DNA of 20,447 nucleotides, taken from Fibrobacter sp. (lineage in GTDB: Bacteria; Fibrobacterota; Fibrobacteria; Fibrobacterales; Fibrobacteraceae). A program made the translations under genes and the position numbers. Shown here one piece after another: positions 7,275 through 15,326 of this stretch; the stretch's first letter is position 1, and each line of letters opens with the position of its first letter. The DNA lies in assembly GCA_017520105.1 (NCBI GenBank), contig JAFWRL010000047.1, forward strand, positions 1 to 20,447. The letters are read 5' to 3'. The notes under the pieces are model-generated. The model was not told where the DNA came from and did not search any database. It worked only from the letters and a program-made list of their open reading frames with translations.

Positions 7275-9872
7275 CACCCGCAGATTGCTATCGAAGCTGT
7301 AGCCGACGAAAACTCCAGCGGAGCTGAAAATCCACGCGTGACCGGAGTAAGCGCGAACCGCGAGCAAGCGACGGTCTCCAAGACTCACGATAGCACCACC
7401 CATGGCGTTAAGCGTCTTGTTGACGATATCGTAGCCAGCGTAAGTCGTATGACCGGCCAATCCTGCATTCATTTTACTGATCATTTCAAAAGTATCTTCG
7501 ATACCCATCATCCGCCAACATCCGGCTTCTAGACCGGGTGAATTGAAGGCGATACTCCCTGCATAAGATGCCGCAGGGAACGTTGTATATGTTGTTCCGT
7601 CTTTCTTCTTATGCGTCTTGCCGGACAATGCGTAAGTCCATTCCTTCTGTTTGCCAAATACCGTTTTCATGCAGTATGTCAGGGCAGGCCATTTGAGCAT
7701 CACGCATTTCTTGATGTATTCGGCGTAAGTCTTATAAACAGCTCGCAATGGAGCACAATGGCTATCTGATTCAAACTGAGTCTTGGAGACAACGACATTA
7801 GCCGTAGTCGGGGTAACATCAGACGTGAGCGTAGCTGTAGTGCCGGGGTTCGATGTATAGTATTCAATGAGCCTATTCGCATTTGCCCCGGCTCTTAATC
7901 CGTGAGAACCTCCAACACGTTCGAAGCCGGTTGAATCACTTATTAAGGGAAGTGCATAGGCGTAGTTCATAGTTGCTGTAGCACCACTAGCGACAATGCT
8001 GTTTGCTTGTCGATAATCACTCATGACATCGGCTATTACGATGCATGCCATGTTCCCCAGATAATTTTCCATATATTCGCAGTGCCAATCGTAATTCCAA
8101 CCGGCCCCGGCGGCGGTGCCACCCGGATGACTGCGAAGCCAAGTGTCAAGCGTAGTACAGAAATCCGCAAGTGTACTCGCCGTATATGTAAACGTCCCAA
8201 TGTTGACATTTTCTGTTTCGTTTTTTCTCTGCCTGAACACGATGGAGTGGGACGCTCCATCAAGCGTCATGTCAGTGATCTCCCACATCCATGCCGATGC
8301 AAATCTTTTTGTTTCGTTGCAGTTGTAGTAATGAACAAGCACGTCGTCACCGACACGTTGGATAACAACGCCCACGGGCAGATACCCGGAAGGAATTGTC
8401 GTTCCTTTTAGCATGTCGCCGCCTTTCAGATAGTGCTTGTTGCCGCTGCCGTCAACGTAGAGTGCATCGCCGATTTGCGGGTCGTCAGTTTCTACGGGCG
8501 TACCCTTGGCGGTGAAGCTCATATCGAGCATCTTGAGCGTGTGCGTGTTGCTGTCGTAGATGCAGTTCCCGAGATTCGGGATGGACAGTTGCACTTTGTT
8601 CACGGCATGGGGATTGTCGTGGTCTAGCTTATGCTCGTCAATTTGCTGGCTAGAGCCGGACTCGATCGCATCTATAGTGTCCTTGACTAGCTTTTCGCTC
8701 GGATAGTGCGTATTGTCCGGAGTAGATTGCCAAGCGGTGACCTTGTTGCTCTTATCTTCCTTGCCGGATTCGAGTGCCGTTGCACGGTTGCCAAGTTCGG
8801 TATCAGCTTGAGTTCGTGCGGAAATTTCGCTATTCAGCGCACCCGCACTGGCCGTGTTGTCAGTCATGATGTTCACGGCGGTCACTTTTCCGTCAGTAAG
8901 CGTAACCTTGACTTGAACGTTAGTCCCATCTGTTGAAGTTTTATTCGAATCAAGAGCTTGGATTGCAGTGGCTATGGCGCTGTTGCGGTTGGAAACTTCC
9001 GTGGCAATAGCGGAGGCTATGTCTGAAGGCAAAGCCTTTGCGTCAAGCTGCTGCTGAATATTACCCGTAACACCGTCAAGGCGGTTGATTTCAGTGACGT
9101 TGACAACGACACCATCAAGCACGTTCAATTCGGATGCGGTAGCGGTAACGCCAAGGTCGCTCAAGGACGTGTTGTGCGGATTTCCAGTCCGTTGAGAATG
9201 CTCGTAGGCAATCTTCCCTCGGTCGCCACGATAGGCGGTCGATGAGGTTTCGCCTAAGGCGAGCGAAGCCGATATTTCAGTGTATTGCGAGCCGCTCCAG
9301 CGGTAGCAACGGTTTGTGCTCTTATCGACATAAATCTTGCCAGTCTCTGCCGCAATGAGGATTGTGTGGCTAGAGTCGCTGTAGAAGTTGCCGTTGTAGA
9401 GATACCCTTCCAGAGTGTCATCGACATAAGAAGGGAGTTGCGATGATGGAACCTTGCCGTCACCATCAAGCGTGGCCACGCCATTTGCCGCACCCTTCTG
9501 CGACTTGGGGATATAACCGGAATTGCCTGCCGCATCATCAATCTTAAGATACGTGTTCTTGATGACGTGGCCTTCGTCGTCCTGCGCTGCCTTGGTGGCA
9601 GTCGCCGCATTGCCCGATATATCGACAGGCAGCGTCTCGCCGTCCTTCACATGCTCTGCACGTACGGCATCGTCGTCGATGTGAGTATTCTTGACCTTTT
9701 TAGCCCCTATTGTCAAGGTAATCGCAACGTCCCCGTCAAGCACTGTAGCGGCGGACGTACCAGATACGTCGCCCGACAGGGCTATCTGTATAGCCGATTC
9801 GAGCCGCTTTGCAAGAATCTTGGCAAGGTTTCCGTCGGTATCTTCGAGTTGCGAAACATTGTAATCAGCCAT
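7248..9872 (-). CDS. Tail fibre with a C-terminal C-type-lectin-like (DGR-target-like) domain
   Basis: 874 aa with SD AGGAGG before the ATG. Fibre shaft features: VDISGNAATATKAA (83-96); a phage-fibre repeat containing YRGDRGKIAYEHS and GNPHNTS (213-241); ATASELNVLDGV (243-254); DHDNPHAVNKVQL in the middle. The C-terminal ~100 residues (from about 778) run GLEAGCWRMMGIEDTFEMI ... LNAMGGA ... SGHAWIFSSAGVF ... SNLRVSAVVEL. This is the plan of the FGE/C-type-lectin domains that DGRs diversify in phage receptor-binding proteins: a W-R-x-P-like turn, a variable surface stretch containing AW, and a terminal R-V-x-A-V. The fibre probably makes first contact with the host surface. The preceding gene is a short fibre-base protein and the next is another fibre-region protein. 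No fibre chaperone is recognised. Confidence 0.85.
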   Translation of the reverse strand: MADYNVSQLEDTDGNLAKILAKRLESAIQIALSGDVSGTSAATVLDGDVAITLTIGAKKVKNTHIDDDAVRAEHVKDGETLPVDISGNAATATKAAQDDEGHVIKNTYLKIDDAAGNSGYIPKSQKGAANGVATLDGDGKVPSSQLPSYVDDTLEGYLYNGNFYSDSSHTILIAAETGKIYVDKSTNRCYRWSGSQYTEISASLALGETSSTAYRGDRGKIAYEHSQRTGNPHNTSLSDLGVTATASELNVLDGVVVNVTEINRLDGVTGNIQQQLDAKALPSDIASAIATEVSNRNSAIATAIQALDSNKTSTDGTNVQVKVTLTDGKVTAVNIMTDNTASAGALNSEISARTQADTELGNRATALESGKEDKSNKVTAWQSTPDNTHYPSEKLVKDTIDAIESGSSQQIDEHKLDHDNPHAVNKVQLSIPNLGNCIYDSNTHTLKMLDMSFTAKGTPVETDDPQIGDALYVDGSGNKHYLKGGDMLKGTTIPSGYLPVGVVIQRVGDDVLVHYYNCNETKRFASAWMWEITDMTLDGASHSIVFRQRKNETENVNIGTFTYTASTLADFCTTLDTWLRSHPGGTAAGAGWNYDWHCEYMENYLGNMACIVIADVMSDYRQANSIVASGATATMNYAYALPLISDSTGFERVGGSHGLRAGANANRLIEYYTSNPGTTATLTSDVTPTTANVVVSKTQFESDSHCAPLRAVYKTYAEYIKKCVMLKWPALTYCMKTVFGKQKEWTYALSGKTHKKKDGTTYTTFPAASYAGSIAFNSPGLEAGCWRMMGIEDTFEMISKMNAGLAGHTTYAGYDIVNKTLNAMGGAIVSLGDRRLLAVRAYSGHAWIFSSAGVFVGYSFDSNLRVSAVVELTL
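7255..7380 (-). other. Candidate DGR variable repeat at the 3' end of the fibre gene
   Basis: Covers about residues 832-872. From codon 834 to the RV of LRVSAV (96 nt) there are only about 11 adenines, and the first 25 nt have none. About half of the codons end in C, as expected if AAC- or TAC-type template codons were mutated at A. A perfect hairpin, CTGCGG-GTGT-CCGCAG (7268-7283), closes the segment, in the position of the hairpin that follows the variable repeat in known DGRs. Neither a template repeat nor a reverse transcriptase is in the window. Confidence 0.55.
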
Positions 9873-9883
9873 GGTTCAACCTC

Positions 9884-10534
9884 CTATAGGTTCGGCCTGA
9901 AAAACTTGAGTGTATTAGTCGCCTGGTAACGCATGCCAACGCCCCAGCTGTTCGCCTTGGCCTTAGCGTCGGCCTTGGTCTCATAGGTGTCACAGACTGC
10001 ATCGATTTGTTCCTGGAGAGCCGCGTCGGCTTCCTCTCTTGCCGCTATTTCATTGGCAATCGCGGAAGTTCTTTCGTTTTTTTCGTTATTCAATGCATTG
10101 GTAACGATCCTGTTCTGTACGGGGTTTACCGATGTCGTCGAAAGATACGGTTCGACCCTGAACGTCCTTAAAAATTCTTCGATGATCCTGCCGTAATCGT
10201 TTGGCAAAAGCCGAAGGAATACCTTGAACTTGGCACCATCCCACAGGACAACCGTATTTGCCTGGACTTGGAGCGGTTCTTCCCCGTCAAGGATTCCCGC
10301 GTCAATAGCGGTGTACATGTATCCGGGCTGTTTCGTGGCTGCGTTGATATTGGCGCAGTAAGATTCCCCCTGGAACTCGATGTTAATTCCATTTTCTATG
10401 GATTCGGCGATGCTTCTCGCAAGCCCATCGGCTACGATTTCGTTGGCATCATCGGAGCCGCCCGGAGCCGTTATGGACTGAAAGTCCTTGAAGTTCTGCA
10501 ACAGGTCCTTTTTAAGCTGCTCGAATCTAGTCAT
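9884..10534 (-). CDS. Tail fibre base / fibre-attachment protein
   Basis: 216 aa; AAGGTGG precedes the ATG, which overlaps the end of the gp48-like gene by 8 bp. Residues 1-120 form a globular domain. LSTTSVNPVQNRIVTNAL (about 131-148) is a motif seen just before coiled coils in many phage fibres. Residues 149-185 (NEKNERTSAIANEIAAREEADAALQEQID) are a predicted trimeric coiled coil. Its place directly after the last baseplate gene and 11 bp before the long fibre suggests a linker that joins the fibre to the baseplate, or the proximal fibre subunit. No enzymatic signature is seen. Confidence 0.65.
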   Translation of the reverse strand: MTRFEQLKKDLLQNFKDFQSITAPGGSDDANEIVADGLARSIAESIENGINIEFQGESYCANINAATKQPGYMYTAIDAGILDGEEPLQVQANTVVLWDGAKFKVFLRLLPNDYGRIIEEFLRTFRVEPYLSTTSVNPVQNRIVTNALNNEKNERTSAIANEIAAREEADAALQEQIDAVCDTYETKADAKAKANSWGVGMRYQATNTLKFFRPNL

Positions 10535-11036
10535 TGAAAGTCCACCTTATTTCGGTAAATGGAATTATCTGTTCTTCAAAAGCCTTGACAAGAGCGTCGC
10601 ATTCGGCTCTTGGCAAATCGACGGATACGGGCCATATATAGGCTTCATCTTCGGAATAGCAAGCCTCTCCGGCACGCGACAACCCCGCCCTGAAAAGCTT
10701 GTGCGGCTTGCCGACAACGACCGTAAAGCCCATCTGTTCGGCAATCGCCCTGTAATGCTTTGCGGCAATGCCCCATTGCCTGTTTATGGCCGCCATCAGT
10801 TCTTGCAGACGTTCTTCCTCGGTTCCCGTTCCCGAAAGACCGTAGGCATATTCCCAACGTTCAAGCGTGCCCGCAAGGGTGCATGTGCTGGCGAATGATT
10901 CCCGGTGAGCCTGGTCGGCAGCATCTACAAGCCTGTCAAGTTCCTTGCAAATGGCGTAATCCTCCGCGTCCATCGGGAGCGGTTTCAGCTTGGATAAAGC
11001 CCTGTAGTGCCTAGAATCGAAAGGTATCCCGCTCAT
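10527..11036 (-). CDS. Baseplate/tail-end protein, Mu gp48-like (YmfQ/DUF2313)
   Basis: 169 aa, close to Mu gp48 in size. The order of motifs fits the family: RALSKLKPLPMDAEDYAICKEL near the start, a helical middle containing TLERWEYAYGL, then MAAINRQWGIAAKHYRAIAEQMGF. In Mu-like phages it follows gp47 and sits at the wedge tip where fibres attach. Its start is one base after the stop of the baseplate J gene (TAG-C-ATG), indicating translational coupling. Confidence 0.85.
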   Translation of the reverse strand: MSGIPFDSRHYRALSKLKPLPMDAEDYAICKELDRLVDAADQAHRESFASTCTLAGTLERWEYAYGLSGTGTEEERLQELMAAINRQWGIAAKHYRAIAEQMGFTVVVGKPHKLFRAGLSRAGEACYSEDEAYIWPVSVDLPRAECDALVKAFEEQIIPFTEIRWTFND

Positions 11037-11037
11037 G

Positions 11038-12246
11038 CTATTCCACGCTCAATGTTCCAAGGGTGAACTTCTGGTCTGCGCTCGCCTCGATTGTCGCCGC
11101 ATCCGTGTAGGCGGCACCGTTGACGGATGTCAGCACGGTCGCGTTCGTAGCTCCGTTCTTGATGGCGAACACGACAAACTGCGCGGTCACTATCATGTCG
11201 CCCGCCTTGAGTTCGGCAAAATACTTTTCCACGTCGGATTGGAAGGTTTCGCTGTTGAACGCACCGGACAAAGTCAATACCACTTTCACGTTGACGGGCG
11301 TTTCTCGCTGCACGGACACGAAGATTTCCTTCGGGGCGACGGGGCCTTCATCCTCGCAATGCTTGCGTACCGCTTCGAGCATCTTCATCGAGAGCGTCAC
11401 CGGTGCAAGAAGTATGCCTACAGTGCCCACGCCGTAAGCGTTCTTGACGGCCTTCGCGAACGTGGCCCTTTCCTGTGTTTCGTCGTCCGTGTAGAACTCC
11501 GCGCCGAAGCACTTTACGTCATGGAGAGACGGAGTCTGCCAGCTTTCAAGCGGGTCGATGGTTTCTATACTAAACGACCAGTACCTGAAAGTCTCAGCCC
11601 CTGAAAAATTTAAAACGGACCACCCGGAAGCATCGAAAGTTCCTTGAACAGCATAAACGATGTCATCGGCGGATGACAAGACGCGTATCCTTGCGCCGCG
11701 ACTTGTCGTGAATCCAAGCCCGACACCTGAAATTCTCTTGGGTTCGCCAAAATCGACCTTGACGTATTTGGAGTTGCTTGCCGAATTTGCAGAAAAAGCG
11801 ACGGATTCCTTGTCTTTCGGGTTGCAGAAGGCATCCGCATCGACTTGAAGGGCTACTCCAGACACCATTGACGGCGTAATCGGCACGACTGACCCTGCAC
11901 TCACAGTTTCAAGTGCCCACCGTTCGTAATCAGATGTCTTGCCGCCGGAAGGCGGCTTCCTCAGGTAAGAAAGGACGAACGAAAGAAGTTCCGCCCCCGT
12001 GAGGCCATCAGGGTCTTTGCCACGTTCCGTGGCGAACTTTTCGAGAGATTCCTTCGACATCGTGGATGGGAAAATTTGGTCAACGGTCCAGTCGAGCTGC
12101 TTGTAAACACCCCAGATTGCCGAAGCCGCCGTGGCGAAACGGATATAGGTTTGTGTCCCCTGCGTAATCGTTCCAATCAAGGACGGGTCCAAATTCTCCG
12201 CATCGGTAATCATCCTCTGCAAAATCGTATCGACACTAATGGCCAT
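11038..12246 (-). CDS. Baseplate wedge protein J, Mu gp47-like, with an inserted carbohydrate-binding-like domain
   Basis: 402 aa from the ATG at 12246. A TTG two codons upstream is in frame, but GAGGT spacing fits the ATG. The N-terminal half (SLIGTITQGTQTYIRFATAA ... LEKFATERGKDPDGLTGAELLSFVLSYLRKPPSGGKTSDYERWAL) is the standard baseplate J fold. The C-terminal part (NAYGVGTVGILLAP, LEAVRKHCEDEGPVAPKEIFV, TPVNVKVVLTLSG) is also standard. Between them, from about residue 115 to 263, lies an extra ~140-residue beta-rich segment (SNSKYVKVDFGEPKRISGVGLG, RGARIRVLSSADD, FRYWSFSIETIDPLESW) that looks like a discoidin/F5-8C or CBM32 sandwich. The usual family length is about 350-390, which fits an insertion. 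It overlaps the gp46 gene end by 11 bp. Confidence 0.85.
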   Translation of the reverse strand: MAISVDTILQRMITDAENLDPSLIGTITQGTQTYIRFATAASAIWGVYKQLDWTVDQIFPSTMSKESLEKFATERGKDPDGLTGAELLSFVLSYLRKPPSGGKTSDYERWALETVSAGSVVPITPSMVSGVALQVDADAFCNPKDKESVAFSANSASNSKYVKVDFGEPKRISGVGLGFTTSRGARIRVLSSADDIVYAVQGTFDASGWSVLNFSGAETFRYWSFSIETIDPLESWQTPSLHDVKCFGAEFYTDDETQERATFAKAVKNAYGVGTVGILLAPVTLSMKMLEAVRKHCEDEGPVAPKEIFVSVQRETPVNVKVVLTLSGAFNSETFQSDVEKYFAELKAGDMIVTAQFVVFAIKNGATNATVLTSVNGAAYTDAATIEASADQKFTLGTLSVE

Positions 12247-12553
12247 AGCCAACCTCTACAAAGCGTTTGAATGTTATCGTTTCGCCGACATAGGCATCGC
12301 ATTCCACCTGAAGCAAAATTTTATCGTCACTGACAACCGTCGCGTTTGCCTTTACCGACCTCAAGTGCTTATATTCCACAAGCCACTGCAATGCTTCGAG
12401 GGCATACGCCTCGCATTTCTTTCGGGTCGTCTCTGATGCAGGAACGTTTCGGAGTTCCTTGAAACGGTGGCCAAATTCAGGCCTCTTGAAAAAGCAGCCC
12501 TTCGCCACGGTGAGTGACATATGGATTTCTTCTAATAACGTCTCTTTGTTCAT
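12236..12553 (-). CDS. Baseplate protein, Mu gp46-like
   Basis: 105 aa starting at the ATG at 12553, one base after the stop of the gp45-like gene (TAG-C-ATG). Twenty-four upstream in-frame codons exist but overlap that gene. The family core is visible: MSLTVAKGCFFKRPEFGHRFKEL followed by a helix (KCEAYALEALQWLVEYKHLRSV) and a beta-rich end. In Mu it is a wedge/hub component between the spike and gp47. It ends inside the start of the gp47-like gene. Confidence 0.8.
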   Translation of the reverse strand: MNKETLLEEIHMSLTVAKGCFFKRPEFGHRFKELRNVPASETTRKKCEAYALEALQWLVEYKHLRSVKANATVVSDDKILLQVECDAYVGETITFKRFVEVGYGH

Positions 12554-12554
12554 G

Positions 12555-13049
12555 CTATACCGCCGGAGGTGGGTTCGGAATAATCGGAGGGGTGCCAGGA
12601 GAAGACGGACCGACAGCCGTTCCATGCACCTGCTGTTTCAAGATTTGCCTCATGTTGTTTACAGAACCGACATCGGCAGGATTGCTCGTATTGTCCCAAA
12701 TATCCTTTGTCACACGCAAATCACCGTCAATATCGACACCCTTCGGGGCCTTGATTTCGATAGAACCGTTTTGTTTCAGCAAAATGTAGTTGTCTTTGTC
12801 CACGTAAACCGCGACTTCGCCTTCCTTGACATCCGGGCGTTCAGAGCCGTCAGAGGCGACACCTATAGTGACGTTGCCGAACTGCAAGAAAAGAATCCTT
12901 GAGCCTTGTTTCGGCACGGAAACAAAGCCGAACTGCTGCATCAGCTGGCGATTCTCTACGTCGATGCCATTAGCGGAGGCGTTCACGCGGCGGAGCTTCC
13001 CTGCAATGTCCTTGCAGCTCGTCACGATGCTGGTAAAAAACTTCATCAT
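12555..13049 (-). CDS. Baseplate central spike, Mu gp45-like
   Basis: 164 aa; GGGAGG 6 nt before tandem ATG codons. The start overlaps the hub gene's stop by 4 bp. An N-terminal OB-like segment is followed by a repetitive beta region (NYILLKQNGSIEIKAPKGVDIDGDLRV, about 87-113), the membrane-piercing needle. The tip (VHGTAVGPSSPGTPP) has a single histidine (H142) where Mu-type spikes usually carry an HxH iron-binding motif. The extra proline-rich end PPIIPNPPPAV is exposed at the apex. The role is to pierce the outer membrane when the tail contracts. Confidence 0.85.
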   Translation of the reverse strand: MMKFFTSIVTSCKDIAGKLRRVNASANGIDVENRQLMQQFGFVSVPKQGSRILFLQFGNVTIGVASDGSERPDVKEGEVAVYVDKDNYILLKQNGSIEIKAPKGVDIDGDLRVTKDIWDNTSNPADVGSVNNMRQILKQQVHGTAVGPSSPGTPPIIPNPPPAV

Positions 13050-14035
13050 AGCGAACCTCCCGGCTGGAGTTCCAGCTTTGTCCTCATGCCACTTTGACGG
13101 TCCAGCGTAAACGTTACCGACTTGACTAGATACGCATCTTCAACTCCGTTGTAATCATCCCGGACATCGACAAACTTGTTGATTTGCCAGACTTTCCCAT
13201 TCTGTGAAAAGCCCTTAAGAGTGTATTCAAGCCTTGTTGAACTGGCCTTTTCTACAGCGACCTGAAGCTCGGCGGTACGCTTTGCCGGACCGTCGTTTTC
13301 GTTCCAGTTCACGACCAGAGGCTTTGCAAACGGCATGTCGCCATTCTTCGCCGTGGCCATCACGTACTTGATGTCGTCGCCATCTTGGCTTTCGCCAACG
13401 ACTTTCACTTCGCTATGGACTCCGTTGATGGTGCGTTCGACAGAACCCTCGATGTAATCCATCTCCGAGCCGTCTTCTAGCGCATGGATCTTGTAGTCAG
13501 CCTTGCCACGCACAAGGGGCTTGTCAAAAACGAACTTTCCGTCAGGTGACGCCCAGAACAGATAGCCCTGCGAATTGGCTGCACGCTTGATAACCTCGAA
13601 CACAGTATCGCCCGGAGAAATTTCTACAAACTTACGGCTGACGGATTCCTTTTTTGCCCCGTTATAGACGAAATCCTTTTTGCCGATGAACGGGAGCGGA
13701 CGCACAAGACGCTCCGCCAGTGCGTCAATCTTGGTCGGCAGCGTCGAAAATTTCGTGACGCAAGAATCCGTAAGGATGCTCGCGACAGAACGCCCCTCGA
13801 ACGAAAGCGACGGGCCTTGCTTGGACAGTGAACGCTTGACTGTGTCAACGATGCCCGCAAGCACAATCTTGCGGTTGACGAAAATGGAGCATAAGTCTCC
13901 CACGGAAACATCGTATCTTGGGTCGGCTTCAAATGAAAAGTTCCCTTCGGGAGCGAACAGGTCAGACGTTATCGTGAAATTTACGAAACGGTCCATCCTG
14001 GCACTCTTCACGGCTACAATGACTTCATCTTTCAT
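13046..14035 (-). CDS. Baseplate hub, Mu gpP (gp44)-like / late control D-like
   Basis: 329 aa from the ATG at 14035. An in-frame TTG two codons earlier is too close to the SD (GAGGTG). Features: DLFAPEGNFSFEADP and GDLCSIFVNRKIVLAGIVDTVKRS near the N-terminus (residues 25-75), FEGRSVASILTDS (about 79-91), SPGDTVFEVIKRAANSQGYLFWASPDG in the middle, and a C-terminal strand set ending LELQPGGSL. These match the T4 gp27-like hub fold of Mu gp44. It overlaps the N gene by 11 bp and the spike by 4 bp, consistent with stoichiometric assembly. It forms the trimeric hub on which the spike sits. Confidence 0.85.
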   Translation of the reverse strand: MKDEVIVAVKSARMDRFVNFTITSDLFAPEGNFSFEADPRYDVSVGDLCSIFVNRKIVLAGIVDTVKRSLSKQGPSLSFEGRSVASILTDSCVTKFSTLPTKIDALAERLVRPLPFIGKKDFVYNGAKKESVSRKFVEISPGDTVFEVIKRAANSQGYLFWASPDGKFVFDKPLVRGKADYKIHALEDGSEMDYIEGSVERTINGVHSEVKVVGESQDGDDIKYVMATAKNGDMPFAKPLVVNWNENDGPAKRTAELQVAVEKASSTRLEYTLKGFSQNGKVWQINKFVDVRDDYNGVEDAYLVKSVTFTLDRQSGMRTKLELQPGGSL

Positions 14036-15323
14036 AGACAAGCACCTCGCCGTTCATGAATGTCGGATTTTTCACGCCGTTCAGGGCACAGATTCTGTCT
14101 GCGGCCTTGTATTTGAGCCCGTTGTCCAACAGCACCTTGTGCAATGGAGTTTCATACGGCACGTTGACAGTCTTGGTCGTCATGTACTCCATCTTGATTT
14201 TAAGCACTGACGCGGAAAGAGTCGCGGCCATTTTCTTGAGGCGTTCCGGCGAAACTGCCACGGGCAACACCTTGTTGATGAACTCGCGAACGGTCGCCAA
14301 AGAATTTTCAAGAGTCTCTGGAGTCATGATGAACGGTTCTACGGATTCGGCAATAGGCCTTCCAAGAGCATCATCGGACACGACGTTTTCTGAAGCGATG
14401 GATTCACCCATCTTTGCTTCGTCATCGCTGATTTGCTTTGCAGTCTCGTTTGCAAGAGTAGCGGCGGCAAGAGTCGCGAAAGCGGAGCACAGAACCGCAG
14501 GAACTCCCTGTGCCTGCATGGATGCAAGGGTTTCACCAAGGTTTTCTGCTAGATTACTTGTCTTAGCGGAGTCGCCCGAAAACCTCCTTGCAAGAGCCGT
14601 AAAAGAATCGCAGCACTTCTGTATGCATTCAGTCAATTTACCCGACATAGTATCAAGATAATCGACTGAAGAACTGATAGAATCAACAGTGCCCTTGACC
14701 TGAGTTATAACCCCGGTCGCAATTCCTACAACCTTGTTCGCACCGTCGATAAATGTGCGGGCGGTGTCGGCAATAATACCCCAGTATTCAAAAACAGCGT
14801 TAAGGAAATCACCAATAGACCAGTCATCACCATGAACGTCAGGAACGCCATCACGCTGCATTTCCTCGGCAATGGCCTTCTGAACTTCGGCGTTGACTTC
14901 CTTAGCCTCTTCCTCGCAAACTTCTGCCGGGTCTGTAAAATCCTGGATGTCGGGCTGGATTCCGGCGATTTCAAAATCAAAGTCGAATTGAGCGAAACTT
15001 TTGCGGCGGTCCTCGCTCATCGAGACGTTCTTGGGATAGCCTTTCAGGACACCATGCTTCGGATGGCAAAGCTCTATAGGCTCAGCGAAAATAGAGAGGA
15101 ACCAATTGCGGAGTGCCTGGTAGTTGTCGTCGTAATCTTGGTTCGTGAGGACGCATGAAAAGCGCAACACTTCTGGGTTTACACCCATGTCTTCAAGGTC
15201 TGCACCATTCTTGTACGGATACTGAGTTTCGGCAATGGCATGGCTAATCTCGTCCCCGATGGATACGAGTTTCAGACTCCACGGTCCAAGCGTGCTTTCT
15301 CTGGGTTCATTCACGTCTGCCAT
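14025..15323 (-). CDS. DNA circulation/circularisation N-terminal family protein, Mu gpN-like (gp43)
   Basis: 432 aa. Residues 12-120 (LGPWSLKLVSIGDEISHAIAE ... NQDYDDNYQALRNWFLSIF ... GYPKNVSMSEDRRKSFAQFDFDFEI) match the DNA_circ_N domain. The middle (about 130-380) is long, helical and alanine-rich. The last ~47 residues (YETPLHKVLLDNGLKYKAADRICALNGVKNPTFMNGEVLVY) look like a LysM-type fold. Mu N sits in the tail tube/baseplate. The SD is weak (GGGTAATGT), so coupling to the tape measure 3 bp upstream may drive translation. Confidence 0.85.
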   Translation of the reverse strand: MADVNEPRESTLGPWSLKLVSIGDEISHAIAETQYPYKNGADLEDMGVNPEVLRFSCVLTNQDYDDNYQALRNWFLSIFAEPIELCHPKHGVLKGYPKNVSMSEDRRKSFAQFDFDFEIAGIQPDIQDFTDPAEVCEEEAKEVNAEVQKAIAEEMQRDGVPDVHGDDWSIGDFLNAVFEYWGIIADTARTFIDGANKVVGIATGVITQVKGTVDSISSSVDYLDTMSGKLTECIQKCCDSFTALARRFSGDSAKTSNLAENLGETLASMQAQGVPAVLCSAFATLAAATLANETAKQISDDEAKMGESIASENVVSDDALGRPIAESVEPFIMTPETLENSLATVREFINKVLPVAVSPERLKKMAATLSASVLKIKMEYMTTKTVNVPYETPLHKVLLDNGLKYKAADRICALNGVKNPTFMNGEVLVYER

Positions 15324-15326
15324 ACA

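Noticed and set aside
7090..7302. Small + strand ORFs around the fibre/352-aa gene junction
   Set aside because: They overlap well-supported minus-strand genes and have no SD.
6133..9872. Search for a DGR reverse transcriptase or template repeat near the fibre
   Set aside because: No protein with an RT signature and no near-copy of the variable stretch is visible, apart from the ~20-bp duplicate at 7221-7238.
11035..11604. A 189-aa + strand open frame
   Set aside because: Antisense to baseplate J, with no RBS or family resemblance.
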